Source: Acidobacteriota bacterium (GTDB taxonomy: Bacteria; Acidobacteriota; Terriglobia; Terriglobales; SCQP01). Taken from it: 64,000 nucleotides of DNA. The stretch spans positions 53,763-117,762 of the forward strand of contig DAHVCP010000023.1 in NCBI GenBank assembly GCA_027314025.1, written 5' to 3'. Of the stretch, positions 52,355 through 61,738 are shown piece after piece. The translations under genes were made by a program, and so were the position numbers. Within the stretch, counting starts at the first letter, position 1. Every line of letters begins with the position of its first letter. Below the pieces are notes generated by a model. That model saw nothing but the letters and a program-made list of their open reading frames with translations, ran no database searches and was not told the DNA's origin.

Positions 52355-53536
52355 ATGTCGCCACGCTCTCGCCTCACTCCCCAGCGGTTAGGTTGGCTGG
52401 CCGCTATTGCCGTGCTCGCGGTGCTAGGGGGCGCGCTCGCCTGGGCTGGCGTCGCCGCTCCCGCCGTCTCCCCGCGGCCGGCCCCCGCGGCCGGCGTCTC
52501 CGCGCCGATGGCGCCGCCGTTTCCGCCGCCCGGCGCCAACGTCTCCGGCACCACCTGGATCAATTCGCATCCGCTGAGCATGCGGAAGCTGCGCGGCAAG
52601 GTGGTGATGATTGATTTTTGGGAATACACCTGCATCAACTGCATTCGCACCTTCCCGGAGAACAAAACCTGGTGGCGGCGATACCGGAAATACGGCTTCG
52701 TCATCGTCGGCGTCCACGACCCCGAGTTCAAATACGCCCACGATGTCGCCAATGTGCGCGCGGCGGTGCAGCGCTTCGGGCTGCCCTATCCCATCGTCGT
52801 GGACGACTGGTACCGCATCTGGAACGCCTACCACAGCGACGTTTGGCCCAACCGCTTTCTGATTGACGCCCAGGGCCGCATTCGTTTTCATCTCGAGGGC
52901 GAGGGCCACAATCGGGAGTTTGAACAGGCCATCCAATTCCTGCTGCAGGAGGCGCATCCCGGGCTGAAATTCCCCGCCAGCTACGCCTTGCCGCCGGCAA
53001 GGAATGCCTGGGGGCCCGGCTGCGGCCAGACCACGCCGGAAATGTACGTGGGCAACTGGTTCGGCCGCGGCGTGCTGGCCAATCCGTTTGGGTACCACGA
53101 CGGGAAAACTCACCTCTACCGCCTTCCGCGGGATGTCGCCGACGGCAGCGCGGTGTTGGCGGGCAAATGGCGCGGCAATCGCAACGGAATGATGTATGCG
53201 GGCAAGCGGGGCGCGCCCTCGGCTGCCGGCCAGTTGGAAATGCGCTACCACGCGCGGCAGATGTACGCCGTCTTAAATGTGGTCCATGGGCATCCGGAGC
53301 GGCTGTATATCCTCCAGGACGGAAAGCCGCTAACGGCGCAGAACAAGGGCGTGGACGTGCGTTTCGACCGCCAAGGCCGTTCCTACATCGAGGTTGCCGC
53401 AACGCGCATGTATTACCTGGTGCAAAACCCGGCGCTCGGCGCTCATCGCGTGCAGTTGCAGCCCACCGCGCCCGGGGTCATGGTGGACTCCTTCACGTTC
53501 GGCAACAACTGCCAGACGGACTTTCCGCACGACTAG
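52355..53536 (+). CDS. Exported thioredoxin-like protein (DipZ/TlpA-like)
   Basis: A 393-residue membrane-anchored or secreted protein. A hydrophobic segment at residues 11-34 is followed by a Pro-rich linker and a thioredoxin fold at about 65-195, with the redox pair Cys93/Cys96 in DFWEYTCINCIRTFPE and the cis-Pro region near VWPNRFLIDAQGRI. The YTCINCIRT motif is that of DipZ-type proteins. The C-terminal 180 residues are a beta-rich domain like that following thioredoxin in DipZ (GNWFGRGVLANPFGYHDGKT, MYYLVQNPALGAHRVQLQ). AAGGAG lies 6 nt before the ATG at 52355, which is preferred to the ATG 15 nt upstream. Confidence 0.87.
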   Translation: MSPRSRLTPQRLGWLAAIAVLAVLGGALAWAGVAAPAVSPRPAPAAGVSAPMAPPFPPPGANVSGTTWINSHPLSMRKLRGKVVMIDFWEYTCINCIRTFPENKTWWRRYRKYGFVIVGVHDPEFKYAHDVANVRAAVQRFGLPYPIVVDDWYRIWNAYHSDVWPNRFLIDAQGRIRFHLEGEGHNREFEQAIQFLLQEAHPGLKFPASYALPPARNAWGPGCGQTTPEMYVGNWFGRGVLANPFGYHDGKTHLYRLPRDVADGSAVLAGKWRGNRNGMMYAGKRGAPSAAGQLEMRYHARQMYAVLNVVHGHPERLYILQDGKPLTAQNKGVDVRFDRQGRSYIEVAATRMYYLVQNPALGAHRVQLQPTAPGVMVDSFTFGNNCQTDFPHD

Positions 53537-53602
53537 GCGGGCACGACTTGCTGGGCGCGACTCGCAGGGAAGCTCCGCCCCCAACCCCCGGCTGCGCGCC
53601 AA

Positions 53603-53623
53603 GCCGCGGAGCCGTGCCGCGGC
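53603..53623. terminator. Candidate hairpin terminator between convergent genes
   Basis: A 7-bp stem GCCGCGG / CCGCGGC with an AGCCGTG loop in the 89-bp gap between the thioredoxin-like and POTRA lipoprotein genes. No T-tract on either side. Confidence 0.33.
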
Positions 53624-53625
53624 CG

Positions 53626-54243
53626 CTAGCGCCGCAACTGGAAGACCGCGGATTCACTGCCCCCGACCTGATTAAGGTTCATGTCAACGCGGCCCGGCCA
53701 ATGCTGGTCATGCGCCAATCGCTGGAGCCGCCGCTGCACCTGCTGCGCTAGACCGAGGCGGAGCACCGGCAAGCGCCCTGTGAATAACGGCACGGTCGCG
53801 CGCAGCTCCGCGCGCAGCCGCGCCGCGCTCCAGCCAAAACCGACGAATTGCACGGGATAGAAATGGGGATTGTCGGTGAGTTCAAAATCCACGATCCGGC
53901 CGTTGTCGCTGGGGATCAGCAGCGAATTCACTTCGGTGAAGGCGCCGGTGGCCGCGAATCTTTCCTCGGCGGCATGGACGGCGGCAGCCGAAAATCGCTG
54001 GCCAGGATGCAGGCCGCTGGCGCGGGCAATGTCGGCGCTGGAATACCGTCGCGTGCCCAGCGCATGGATAGCGGTGATGGTGGGGTAGGAGGGCGTGGCG
54101 GCTGGGGCGGCAGCCGGACTGGAGGCGGCGGTATGCGTTCCCCGCGGCGAATTCGCCGGGTGGGATCCCGGGGAACAGGCGATCAGCGACGCGGCCAGCA
54201 ACGTGGCGAAAGCAGCGGAAAATACCGGCAACCGGTGTCTCAT
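53626..54243 (-). CDS. Lipoprotein with a single POTRA-like domain
   Basis: A 205-residue exported protein. A signal peptide ends in a lipobox (SLIAC, Cys about residue 23), followed by a Pro/Ala/Ser linker. Residues about 54-128 read like a POTRA domain: TITAIHALGTRRYSSADIAR, GLHPGQRFSAAAV, FAATGAFTEVNSLLIPSDNG and VDFELTDNPHFYPVQFVGFG. No barrel follows. POTRA domains bind unfolded strands or partner proteins in the Bam, Tam and Fts systems; a free lipoprotein carrying only one is unusual and suggests an adaptor. It lies 85 bp downstream of the GH18-like gene on the same strand. Confidence 0.75.
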   Translation of the reverse strand: MRHRLPVFSAAFATLLAASLIACSPGSHPANSPRGTHTAASSPAAAPAATPSYPTITAIHALGTRRYSSADIARASGLHPGQRFSAAAVHAAEERFAATGAFTEVNSLLIPSDNGRIVDFELTDNPHFYPVQFVGFGWSAARLRAELRATVPLFTGRLPVLRLGLAQQVQRRLQRLAHDQHWPGRVDMNLNQVGGSESAVFQLRR

Positions 54244-54328
54244 TCTAGAAAATCCTGACGCGCTATGCTCTTTTGTTTTCTTTCTAGCCGAACCGAATTC
54301 TGGTCACGGAAAACGCGCCCATGGCCGG

Positions 54329-55525
54329 CTAGCCTGCGGCCGCCCGGGAGCGCTGGTTGAAGCTGCCGGCCAAGCGCGGCGGACGGGGATGGCGGATGCG
54401 AAACTCGCGCCGCAGCAGCGGCCAAATGGCGGGGTCCTCACCGCCTAGCCGCCATGCGGAGACGCTGCTGACGCCATAACGGCGCATCAGGCGCAATTCC
54501 TGGCGCAGGCTGGCGGCGTCCGCGTACCAGACTTGACCCGCGCCGTCCGCGGTGGGAACCAACAGATAATGGCTGCGGCTGGCGGGATCCCAGTGCCGCG
54601 TGACCGCCTCACCGCCGGGATCGGGTCCAGCCAGCAAGGCCGCTACGTCGGAAAAGGAAACGCCGTGCACCACCCACCCCGCCGGAGCCGGACCCGGCGG
54701 CTCGTGACCTTCGCCGGCCGCCGGCTGCAATTGCGCGCGCGGCGTCCACTCCTCGCCGTAGGTGGGCACGCCCAGGGAAAGCTTGCGCGCCGGTATCCGG
54801 GCGCGGGCATAGGCCAACATGCGATGGACCCATTCATATCCCGCCACCGCGCCCGGGCCGGAAAAACCGCCGTGCTGGGGATACGCCATCAGCGTCAGGA
54901 AATCAGCCCAGCGGGCGATGCTGCGGTAGTTGTACACGCCGCCCCAGTTGGCAAAGCCGCCGCTGGGACCGGAGCGAACGCTTTCGCCCGGCAGGCGGCC
55001 CACGACCGCCGCCGAAAGAATCAAATGATGGCGATGAAAAGCGATCGCGGCTTCACGAAAAAACTCCGTGTACTGGCGGCGGTAGGTGTAATAGATGTGC
55101 TCCAGGTCGAACTGGAAACCGATGTCGCCGTCACGGCGGGCCAAATAGATCAGATAGCGGATGGCGCGGGCCCGGGAAGCGCGGCTGTCCAAAAGCGTGC
55201 GCATTAAAGGCTGGCTGAAGCCGCGATTCGTGACCAGCGGCATCAGCGCGACATGCCGGGCGCGGGCGACGGCCAGCACTTCATCGGGAATGTTGCCGCC
55301 CACGAATCCCGCCGCGTCGAGCACGAAACTTTGCGGCGCGGCGATGGAGACTTCACCGGCATGGGCCACGAAGCTGGCGATCGAGTCCGGCTGATTGACG
55401 ATGTACATGATCGTCGTCAACGGCGGTTTCCAGCGGCGGCGGTGGGGGCGCGGCGCGGCGCAAAGAGCCGTCGAGAGGATGGCAAGCGCCAACGCCAGGC
55501 GCGCGGCGCGATGACGGACCAACAT
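54329..55525 (-). CDS. GH18-like exported protein (spore-germination YaaH type)
   Basis: A 398-residue exported protein with a signal peptide (RLALALAILSTALCAA). The barrel is that of glycoside hydrolase family 18: FVLDAAGFVGGNIPDEVLAV, RHVALMPLVTNRGFSQ, the catalytic-strand DIGFQFDLEHIYYTYRR with the Asp-x-Glu pair, ADFLTLMAYPQHGG, and KLSLGVPTYGEEWT. The closest functional type is cortical-fragment lytic enzymes or chitinase-like proteins, which act on GlcNAc polymers such as peptidoglycan or chitin. TACACT lies 6 nt upstream of the ATG. Confidence 0.85.
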   Translation of the reverse strand: MLVRHRAARLALALAILSTALCAAPRPHRRRWKPPLTTIMYIVNQPDSIASFVAHAGEVSIAAPQSFVLDAAGFVGGNIPDEVLAVARARHVALMPLVTNRGFSQPLMRTLLDSRASRARAIRYLIYLARRDGDIGFQFDLEHIYYTYRRQYTEFFREAAIAFHRHHLILSAAVVGRLPGESVRSGPSGGFANWGGVYNYRSIARWADFLTLMAYPQHGGFSGPGAVAGYEWVHRMLAYARARIPARKLSLGVPTYGEEWTPRAQLQPAAGEGHEPPGPAPAGWVVHGVSFSDVAALLAGPDPGGEAVTRHWDPASRSHYLLVPTADGAGQVWYADAASLRQELRLMRRYGVSSVSAWRLGGEDPAIWPLLRREFRIRHPRPPRLAGSFNQRSRAAAG

Positions 55526-55531
55526 GGAAAC

Positions 55532-55537
55532 AGTGTA
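55532..55537 (-). promoter_or_regulatory. Putative -10 box of the GH18-like gene (leaderless)
   Basis: TACACT on the minus strand, then 6 nt (GTTTCC), then ATG at 55525. Confidence 0.45.
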
Positions 55538-55690
55538 GGGCAGGGCACCGGATTCCGATGCCCAGAACGGCGGGCGGGAGCGCCAACAATTACCTTAGGC
55601 CGGGCCGATCGCGTCCGCCGAGGTCCAGCCGCCCAGGCGGCGGCGTTGGCGCCGCCACCGTCCGTGCCAGGACGAATGCTTGCGGCGCTT

Positions 55691-58126
55691 CTACTCTCGC
55701 CGCAAGGCTTCGAGCGGATCCAGGCGCATGGCCTGGCGCGCGGGACGGTAGGCCGCTACGGCCGAGGCGGCCATCAACACGGCGGCGGCGGCGGCCACCA
55801 GCCACCCGTTGAGGGCGCCGACGCCGGGAATCTGGTGCCGCAGCCATCCCGACGCCATCACCGCTCCCGCCGCGCCAAGGCCGGCCCCGACCGCCGCCAC
55901 GGCCAGCGCTTGCCCCAAAATCATGTGCTGGATCCGCCGTCGGCTGGCGCCCAACGCCATGCGAATGCCGATCTCCCTCCGGCGCTGGCCCACGGCATGG
56001 GACATGACGCCGTAAATACCCACCGCCCCGAGCACGAGCGCCAAAATGGCGAAGGCGGCGATCAGCCCGGTGATGAGCTGGAAATCGGCCAGCGTGAGGC
56101 CCTGCACTTGCTCCAAGGTGCGGAGAGCGAATAGCGGCTGGCTAGGATCGGCGCCTTGGATCGCGCGGCGGACGCTTGGGCCGGCGAGGGCCGGGTTGCC
56201 CCTGCTGCGGACCAGAAACACCAGCGGGAACCAGCCGTTGGCCAAGGCGAACACCTTGGGCGACGCCTGCGCCAACGGAATGTAGACGTTGTACATTTGC
56301 CCGCCTTGTCCAAAGCCCATCATGCGCGCCGCGGCGGCGACGCCGATGACGCGGCGCGGCGTCCCAAAAACAATCTGTCGGCCGATCGGGTTTCGGTGCG
56401 GCCAATAATGCCGCGCCAGATCGGCGCTGATGATGCAAACCGGTGCGCCGCCTGCGTTGTCGGTGGACGTAAAAGCGCGGCCCGCCACGATGGGCAGCCG
56501 TAATGCGCGGAAGAACTGGGGCGTCACGGGCAGCCATTGCGCGACGGGATAACCGGAGGCATACGTGCCGGGAGCCGTGAAGCCCATGTTCATGCCGCGG
56601 ACCAAGGGCATGCCGGTGCTGGCGGCCGCGGCGCTCACGCCGGGCAAACGGCGCACCCGGCGCAAGGCGCCGGTGAGGTAGTTGGCGGCCAAGGACGGCT
56701 GCCGGCGCCGCGGCCCGGTGAGCGCGGTCTGTAGCGTCAGCACATGACCGGGAGAAAATCCCACCGGACGCTTCGCCAGGCGGAGAAAGCTGGCCAGCAC
56801 CAACGCCGCGCCGGTGAGCAGGCTACAGGCCACCGCCATCTCCACAGCCACCAAAATTTGGCTGGCGCGGCGGCGGCCGCGGCCGCCGCCCGAGGCCGCG
56901 GCCTCCTGCTTGATGGCGGCATGCAGATCGCCGCTCAGCGCATAACTAGCCGGAGCCAAGCCGAACACAATGCCGGTCGCCACCGCTAACCCGAAGGCGA
57001 ACAGCAGCACCGTGGAGTTGAGGTGAATGGCGACGGGCAGCGCCGTAGGGCCGAGGGACAAGGCGTCCACGCCGCTCAACAACTGGCGCAACAGCGGCAG
57101 CGCCGCCGCGGCCAGCAACAGACCCACGCCCGCTCCGGCCAGCGCCAACAGAACGCTTTCGGTCAGCAGTTGCCGCAACAAGCGTCCGCGGCCGGCGCCC
57201 AGCGCGGCGCGCAAGGCCATTTCCTGGCGGCGGGCGTTGGCGCGGGCGAGCAACAGATTGCCCACATTGACGCAGGCGACCAGCAGGACCAACGCGACGG
57301 CATACAGCAGCAGAAGCACTTCGCCGGCCATGGGCCCGACCAACTCCTGGTGGTAGCTGGTAGCCCAAAACGTCGCGGTATGGCCATAGCGCTCCCCGGC
57401 GACATGATGATATGCGGCGCTGAGAAGGTCCAATTCCGCCTGGGCCTGGTGCAGCGTAATGCCCGGATGCAGGCGCACCAGCGTGGCGATGTTGGGGCCT
57501 TGCCGGGCGACCGCCGGACTCCGGGGGTCGAGCGGCGCCCAGAGGTCAATCCCCGGCCCATCGGAGTTGGGCGCGACGCCGATAATGGTCGCCAGCCGGC
57601 CGTTGACCTGCACGCTTTGGCCCAATACGCGGCGGCTGCCGTTAAAGCGCTGGAGCCAGAGCTTCCGGCTCAAAATGACCACGCCTGGCGCGCCCGCCGC
57701 CTGCTGGCGCGCCGTGAAGTCGCGGCCGAGAACCAGCGGCAAACCGAGCAGCGGGAAAAACTGATGCGTAACCGCGGCGCTGCTTACACGGACCGGCCGC
57801 CCACCGCCGGTCAAATTGCTGCCGGAGCCCGCATCAAGAGCGGCGATATGCTCACAGACCTGGCAATGGGCACGCAAAAAGCGGTATTGACCGATCGTGA
57901 TGTTTTGGTTTTCTCCCCCACCGTGCGGGAAGCGCAGGCCCACGGCCACCAGTTGGTGCGAATGGGGATATGGCAGCGGCCGGAGAATGAGGGCGTCGGC
58001 GGCGCTGAAGATGGCGGTATTGGCGCCAATGCCCAGAGCCAGGGTAAGGACCACCAGGAGCGTGAAAGCCGGCGTCTTCGCCAGCATCCGCACCGCGAAC
58101 CGCAGATCCTGTCCTAATTGCGCCAT
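55691..58126 (-). CDS. ADOP/MacB-type ABC transporter permease
   Basis: An 811-residue membrane protein with two MacB-PCD/FtsX modules: an N-terminal helix ([20 protein letters not shown]), a large periplasmic domain, three helices around residues 270-400, a second periplasmic domain, and a final three-helix FtsX unit ([40 protein letters not shown]). This is the acidobacterial duplicated-orphan-permease class; no ATPase gene is adjacent. Such permeases are thought to export peptides or antibiotics or to transmit mechanical force. The ATG at 58126 is preferred to 58144 because GGGAGTG lies 6-7 nt upstream. Confidence 0.9.
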   Translation of the reverse strand: MAQLGQDLRFAVRMLAKTPAFTLLVVLTLALGIGANTAIFSAADALILRPLPYPHSHQLVAVGLRFPHGGGENQNITIGQYRFLRAHCQVCEHIAALDAGSGSNLTGGGRPVRVSSAAVTHQFFPLLGLPLVLGRDFTARQQAAGAPGVVILSRKLWLQRFNGSRRVLGQSVQVNGRLATIIGVAPNSDGPGIDLWAPLDPRSPAVARQGPNIATLVRLHPGITLHQAQAELDLLSAAYHHVAGERYGHTATFWATSYHQELVGPMAGEVLLLLYAVALVLLVACVNVGNLLLARANARRQEMALRAALGAGRGRLLRQLLTESVLLALAGAGVGLLLAAAALPLLRQLLSGVDALSLGPTALPVAIHLNSTVLLFAFGLAVATGIVFGLAPASYALSGDLHAAIKQEAAASGGGRGRRRASQILVAVEMAVACSLLTGAALVLASFLRLAKRPVGFSPGHVLTLQTALTGPRRRQPSLAANYLTGALRRVRRLPGVSAAAASTGMPLVRGMNMGFTAPGTYASGYPVAQWLPVTPQFFRALRLPIVAGRAFTSTDNAGGAPVCIISADLARHYWPHRNPIGRQIVFGTPRRVIGVAAAARMMGFGQGGQMYNVYIPLAQASPKVFALANGWFPLVFLVRSRGNPALAGPSVRRAIQGADPSQPLFALRTLEQVQGLTLADFQLITGLIAAFAILALVLGAVGIYGVMSHAVGQRRREIGIRMALGASRRRIQHMILGQALAVAAVGAGLGAAGAVMASGWLRHQIPGVGALNGWLVAAAAAVLMAASAVAAYRPARQAMRLDPLEALRRE

Positions 58127-58445
58127 TGTCTTCACTCCCGACAACTTGGACGGGCGCCGTGCCTAGAGGTCATCACCCGCGGGGAGGTCGTCCCCCGCGG
58201 GCAACGGTACGCCCCCAGCGATGGCGGCGAGAGCGAGATCGCACCTTCCCAGCTTGCCCAGCTTGGGTTGCGCACAGGCTTCCACCCGGCCGTGGCTTTT
58301 GCTCGCCCTACCGCGCAGCACGCTCCAGCCGCGAGGAACGCAGCGCACGCCCGATAGAATCATTACGTCTTTCGGGGCGGAGAATTCCACCGCGGCGAGA
58401 AAAATGGGGCCGAGAGGAACCTCGGCCGCCCCGGGCGGTGGCCGC
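58127..58445. other. Intergenic region upstream of the permease
   Basis: It contains the permease leader, an 18-bp tandem duplication forming a strong hairpin at 58166-58201, and otherwise no supported gene. Confidence 0.4.
58166..58201. repeat. 18-bp tandem repeat forming a GC hairpin
   Basis: Two copies, GAGGTCATCACCCGCGGG and GAGGTCGTCCCCCGCGGG. The copies fold into a 9-bp stem, CCCGCGGGG (58176-58184) against CCCCGCGGG (58193-58201), 40 nt upstream of the permease start. Confidence 0.55.
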
Positions 58446-59003
58446 CTAAACCAGCGCTTCGGGAGCCGAAAACAAGCCCGGCCCACTGGCCGCGAGCGCG
58501 CCGGCGATCAGCGACGCGGCGCGTTCCAACAGCGCCTGGTCGTGCTCATTGAAGGCGTCCGGCAGGTCGCTATCAATGTCAATTTCGCCCAGCACCGCGC
58601 CGTCATCCAGGATGGGAATGACGATCTCCGAGCGCGTTTCCACGCTGCATGCCAAATACCGCTCGTCGGCGGATACGTCCGGAACGATCACCGCTTGGCC
58701 GGAGCGGGCGGCGGCGCCGCAGATGCCCTGCCCGAGGGGGATGCGGGTATGTTCGGTGGGTTTGCCCGCGTAGGGGCCGAGGTGCAACTCGCCGTCCCGC
58801 AGCAAATAGATGCCGACCCAATGGTAATGCGGCACGCGCGCCTTGAACAGGCCGACCAGATGGCGCATCAGGCTGGCGGCATCGCGGCCCTCGGCGATGC
58901 GCTCCAAATCGGCGGACAGCGCCTCGACGCGGTCCAAATCCATGGCCAAGGCTAGGCGCGAAGTACTCGGTGTAGACATACGGCGAACTCGCTCGTCTTT
59001 CAT
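58446..59003 (-). CDS. GAF-domain protein, free methionine-(R)-sulfoxide reductase-like
   Basis: A 185-residue single GAF domain. The pattern of fRMsr (YebR/MsrC) is visible: HYHWVGIYLLRDGELHLGPY, GQGICGAAARSGQAVIVPDV, then DERYLACSVETRSEIVIPIL and DGAVLGEIDIDSD. Two cysteines, in GICGA and YLACS, correspond to the family's redox cysteines; a third found in some members is not evident. It probably reduces free Met-R-sulfoxide in the cytosol. The start at 59003 (MKDERVRRMSTP) is reasonable, though MSTPSTSRL eight codons later is equally possible. It is divergent from the methyltransferase gene by 105 bp. Confidence 0.85.
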   Translation of the reverse strand: MKDERVRRMSTPSTSRLALAMDLDRVEALSADLERIAEGRDAASLMRHLVGLFKARVPHYHWVGIYLLRDGELHLGPYAGKPTEHTRIPLGQGICGAAARSGQAVIVPDVSADERYLACSVETRSEIVIPILDDGAVLGEIDIDSDLPDAFNEHDQALLERAASLIAGALAASGPGLFSAPEALV

Positions 59004-59093
59004 GCTAGCACCCGCGTATTGCGCCCGGGGCGCCAGGGTGAGCGGGCCGGCGCCGGCCGCGGCGCGGCGGCGTCGTGCGCGCGGAGTTCCTGC

Positions 59094-59099
59094 TACAGT
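59094..59099 (+). promoter_or_regulatory. Putative extended -10 box of the methyltransferase-purMN operon
   Basis: TGCTACAGT, with TACAGT at 59094-59099, ends 9 nt before the ATG at 59109. The 9-nt gap (CGGAGGGGA) is itself purine-rich. Confidence 0.4.
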
Positions 59100-59108
59100 C
59101 GGAGGGGA

Positions 59109-59915
59109 ATGCGCAGCGCAGCGAAGGACGATTCTCCGGCCGCGTGGGACGGCGCCGCTTACGACGACGTGGCGGAGGTCCAGGAACGCTGGGGGCGCGC
59201 GGTCATTGGCCGCAACGCCTGGCGCGGCGATGAGGTCGTGCTGGACGCCGGCTGCGGCAGCGGCCGGCTGATTGCCGCGCTGCTGGAACGCATTCCCCAT
59301 GGCCGGCTGGTCTGCCTGGACCGCGATGGCAGCATGTTGGAAGCGGCGCGGCGCCGGGTGCAGGCCTTGGCGCCGCAAATCTCTGTCGCGGTGACGGGCG
59401 GCGACCTTAAGGCGTTGGAGCAAACGGCGCTGGCGCCAGAGAGTTTCGACGTGGTCTTCTCCAACGCCGCCCTGCACTGGATCCGCAACAAGCAGCTCGC
59501 CTTTGCCGGCATGATCCGGCTGATGAAGCCCGGCGCCCGGCTGACCGCGCAGTTCGGCGGCCAAGGCAATATCCAGCGCATCCGCGCGGCCATTTACCGC
59601 GCCCTGCGGCGGCTCGGTCTGCCCACCACCTACGATGAAGAGTTCGAGTTCGCCGCTCCCGAACACACCTCCGAACAGCTCAAGATCTGCGGCTTTCGCA
59701 ACGTCCGAGTGTGGCAAGAAGAAGCAACCACGGAGTTCCCCGACCGGGCCGCCTTTCTGCGCTTTGCCGAAGCCGTGATCTTGCGGCCGCTGCGGACGGC
59801 GCTTCCGGCCGAGCGGTGGCCGGCGTTTCGGGAGGAGTTCGCCCGGCAAGCGCAGGCATTGTTGGGCGGCTGGCGGGTGGATTACGTTCGCCAAAACGTG
59901 GAGGCGAACCGATGA
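59109..59915 (+). CDS. Class I SAM-dependent methyltransferase
   Basis: A 268-residue methyltransferase of the UbiE/trans-aconitate type. It has motif I VVLDAGCGSGRLIAALLERI, motif II LVCLDRDGSMLEAARRR, the acidic/aromatic FDVVFSNAALHWIRN and GMIRLMKPGARLTAQFGG. The C-terminal 100 residues resemble the trans-aconitate or malonyl-ACP methyltransferase substrate domain (EHTSEQLKICGFRNVRVWQE). The substrate is not predictable. Its stop overlaps the purM start (ATGA), so it leads a purine operon without an obvious metabolic link. Confidence 0.88.
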   Translation: MRSAAKDDSPAAWDGAAYDDVAEVQERWGRAVIGRNAWRGDEVVLDAGCGSGRLIAALLERIPHGRLVCLDRDGSMLEAARRRVQALAPQISVAVTGGDLKALEQTALAPESFDVVFSNAALHWIRNKQLAFAGMIRLMKPGARLTAQFGGQGNIQRIRAAIYRALRRLGLPTTYDEEFEFAAPEHTSEQLKICGFRNVRVWQEEATTEFPDRAAFLRFAEAVILRPLRTALPAERWPAFREEFARQAQALLGGWRVDYVRQNVEANR

Positions 59916-60985
59916 CGGCGCGGCGGCGCGGCGCCGCGGTCACCTATGCCCAAGCCGGCGTGGACATCGCCGCCGCCGAAAGGGCCAAGGCGGGCATCCG
60001 GCGGCTGGCCGCGGGCAGCCGCACCGCGGGAATGCTGGCGGGCATCGGCGGCTTCGGCGGATTGTTCGCCGCGCCGCGCGGACGCCGGCCGGTGTTGGTC
60101 GCCAGTGCCGACGGGGTGGGCACCAAATTGAAGGTCGCCTTCGCCGCCGGCCGCCATGACACCGTTGGCCGTGACCTGGTCAACCACTGCGTCAACGACA
60201 TTCTGGCGCAGGGCGCGCGGCCGCTTTTTTTCTTGGATTATCTGGCGCTGGGGCGGATGTCGCCGCCGACCGTCACCGCCGTCGTGGCGGGGGTGGCGCG
60301 CGGCTGCCGGGAGAATGGCTGCGCCCTGCTGGGCGGCGAAACGGCGGAGATGCCCGGCTTTTATCCGCCCGGCGAATACGACCTGGCAGGCTTCATCGTG
60401 GGCGCGGTGGAACGAGACCGCCTCATCACCGGCGCCCGCATCCGCCCCGGCGACCGGCTGATCGGCCTGCGCTCCGCCGGCCTGCACACCAATGGCTATT
60501 CCCTGGCGCGGCGGGTGTTGCTGCCGCGCTTCCGCCTGCGGCAGCGCGTGGCCGAACTGGGCGCCACCGTCGCCGACGCCCTGCTGGCCGAGCACCGCTC
60601 CTATTGGCCGCTGCTGGCCCCTCTGCTGCCGCAAAACGGCCGGCGCCGTTCGCCGCTGCGCGGCATCGCGCACATCACCGGCGGCGGCATCACCGACAAT
60701 CTGCCCCGCATCCTGCCCCCAGGCTGCGCGGCGGAAATAGACGCCGCCGCTTGGGAATGGCCGCCCATCTTCCGTCTGCTGGCGCGGCTCAGCGGCGCTC
60801 CGCTGGCCGATCTGCGCCGCACGCTCAACTTGGGCATCGGCATGATTCTGGTGGTGGCCCCCGCCGATTGGGCGCGGGTGACCGGCCATCTGCGCCGGCG
60901 GAACGAAGACTTCGTGGCCCTGGGACGCATCGTCCCCGGCCCCCGGCGCGTGTATTATCGCGAACCGCGCGCCGGCAAACCATGA
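59912..60985 (+). CDS. purM: Phosphoribosylformylglycinamidine cyclo-ligase (AIR synthetase)
   Basis: PurM closes the imidazole ring in step five of purine synthesis using ATP. The 357-residue product shows VLVASADGVGTKLKVAFAAG, HDTVGRDLVNHCVNDILAQG, LLGGETAEMPGFYPPGEYDL, GDRLIGLRSAGLHTNGYSLA and GIAHITGGGITDNLPRILPP, all in the expected order. It is coupled on both sides by ATGA overlaps to the methyltransferase and to purN. Confidence 0.96.
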   Translation: MTARRRGAAVTYAQAGVDIAAAERAKAGIRRLAAGSRTAGMLAGIGGFGGLFAAPRGRRPVLVASADGVGTKLKVAFAAGRHDTVGRDLVNHCVNDILAQGARPLFFLDYLALGRMSPPTVTAVVAGVARGCRENGCALLGGETAEMPGFYPPGEYDLAGFIVGAVERDRLITGARIRPGDRLIGLRSAGLHTNGYSLARRVLLPRFRLRQRVAELGATVADALLAEHRSYWPLLAPLLPQNGRRRSPLRGIAHITGGGITDNLPRILPPGCAAEIDAAAWEWPPIFRLLARLSGAPLADLRRTLNLGIGMILVVAPADWARVTGHLRRRNEDFVALGRIVPGPRRVYYREPRAGKP

Positions 60986-61659
60986 CTGGCGGAGAACACC
61001 CAGCCCGCGGCGGAGATCCGCCCCAACCGGCCGCGCCCGCTGCCGGCCTGCGCAAGGCGCGGGTGGCGGTGCTGTTGTCGGGCCGGGGATCCAACTTCGC
61101 CGCCCTGGCCCGCGCCATGGCGGCCGGCGAGGTGCCCGGCGAGCTCGTCCTGGTCTTCTCCAACCGCCCCGATGTCCCGGGTTTGGCGCTGGCCCGAGAT
61201 TTGGGCTTGCCCACCGCCGCGATTCCCGGCGCCGGCCGCGAGCGGGCGGATTACGACCGCCTGGTGGTGGCGGAACTGCGGCGCGCCGGCGCCGAGTGGG
61301 TCTGCCTCGCCGGGTATATGCGCCTGTTGAGCGGCGTCTTCCTCGCCGCCTTTCCCGGCCGCGTCCTCAACATCCATCCCTCGCTGCTGCCCGCCTTTCC
61401 TGGGTTGGAAGCGCAGCGGCAGGCGCTGGAGTACGGCGTCAAATTCTCCGGCTGCACCGTGCATTGGGTGGATGAAACCGTGGACGGCGGCCCCATCCTG
61501 GCGCAGGCGGTGGTCCCCGTTTTGGACGACGATGATGAAGCGCGGCTGGCGGAGCGGATTCTTGAACAGGAGCACCAGCTCTACCCGCGGGCGCTGCGGC
61601 TGGCGCTGAGCGGCGAATTCCGTCTCGAAGGCCGCCGCGTCGTGCGCCGGCGCCTCTAA
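60982..61659 (+). CDS. purN: Phosphoribosylglycinamide formyltransferase
   Basis: PurN transfers a formyl group from 10-formyl-THF to GAR in purine synthesis. The 225-residue product has a 25-residue Pro/Ala-rich N-terminal extension, then VAVLLSGRGSNFAALARAMA, WVCLAGYMRLLSGVFLAAFP, the catalytic NIHPSLLPAFPG (Asn and His), GCTVHWVDETVDGGPILAQA and the C-terminal helix. The start overlaps the purM stop (ATGA). The gene is convergent with the radical SAM gene. Confidence 0.95.
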   Translation: MTGGEHPARGGDPPQPAAPAAGLRKARVAVLLSGRGSNFAALARAMAAGEVPGELVLVFSNRPDVPGLALARDLGLPTAAIPGAGRERADYDRLVVAELRRAGAEWVCLAGYMRLLSGVFLAAFPGRVLNIHPSLLPAFPGLEAQRQALEYGVKFSGCTVHWVDETVDGGPILAQAVVPVLDDDDEARLAERILEQEHQLYPRALRLALSGEFRLEGRRVVRRRL

Positions 61660-61738
61660 CCGCCCGCCGCCGCTGCCCCGCTGCCCCTCGCCCCGCCGTG
61701 GACGGCGACACCGCCGGCGATTGGCCGGCCCGCCGCAC

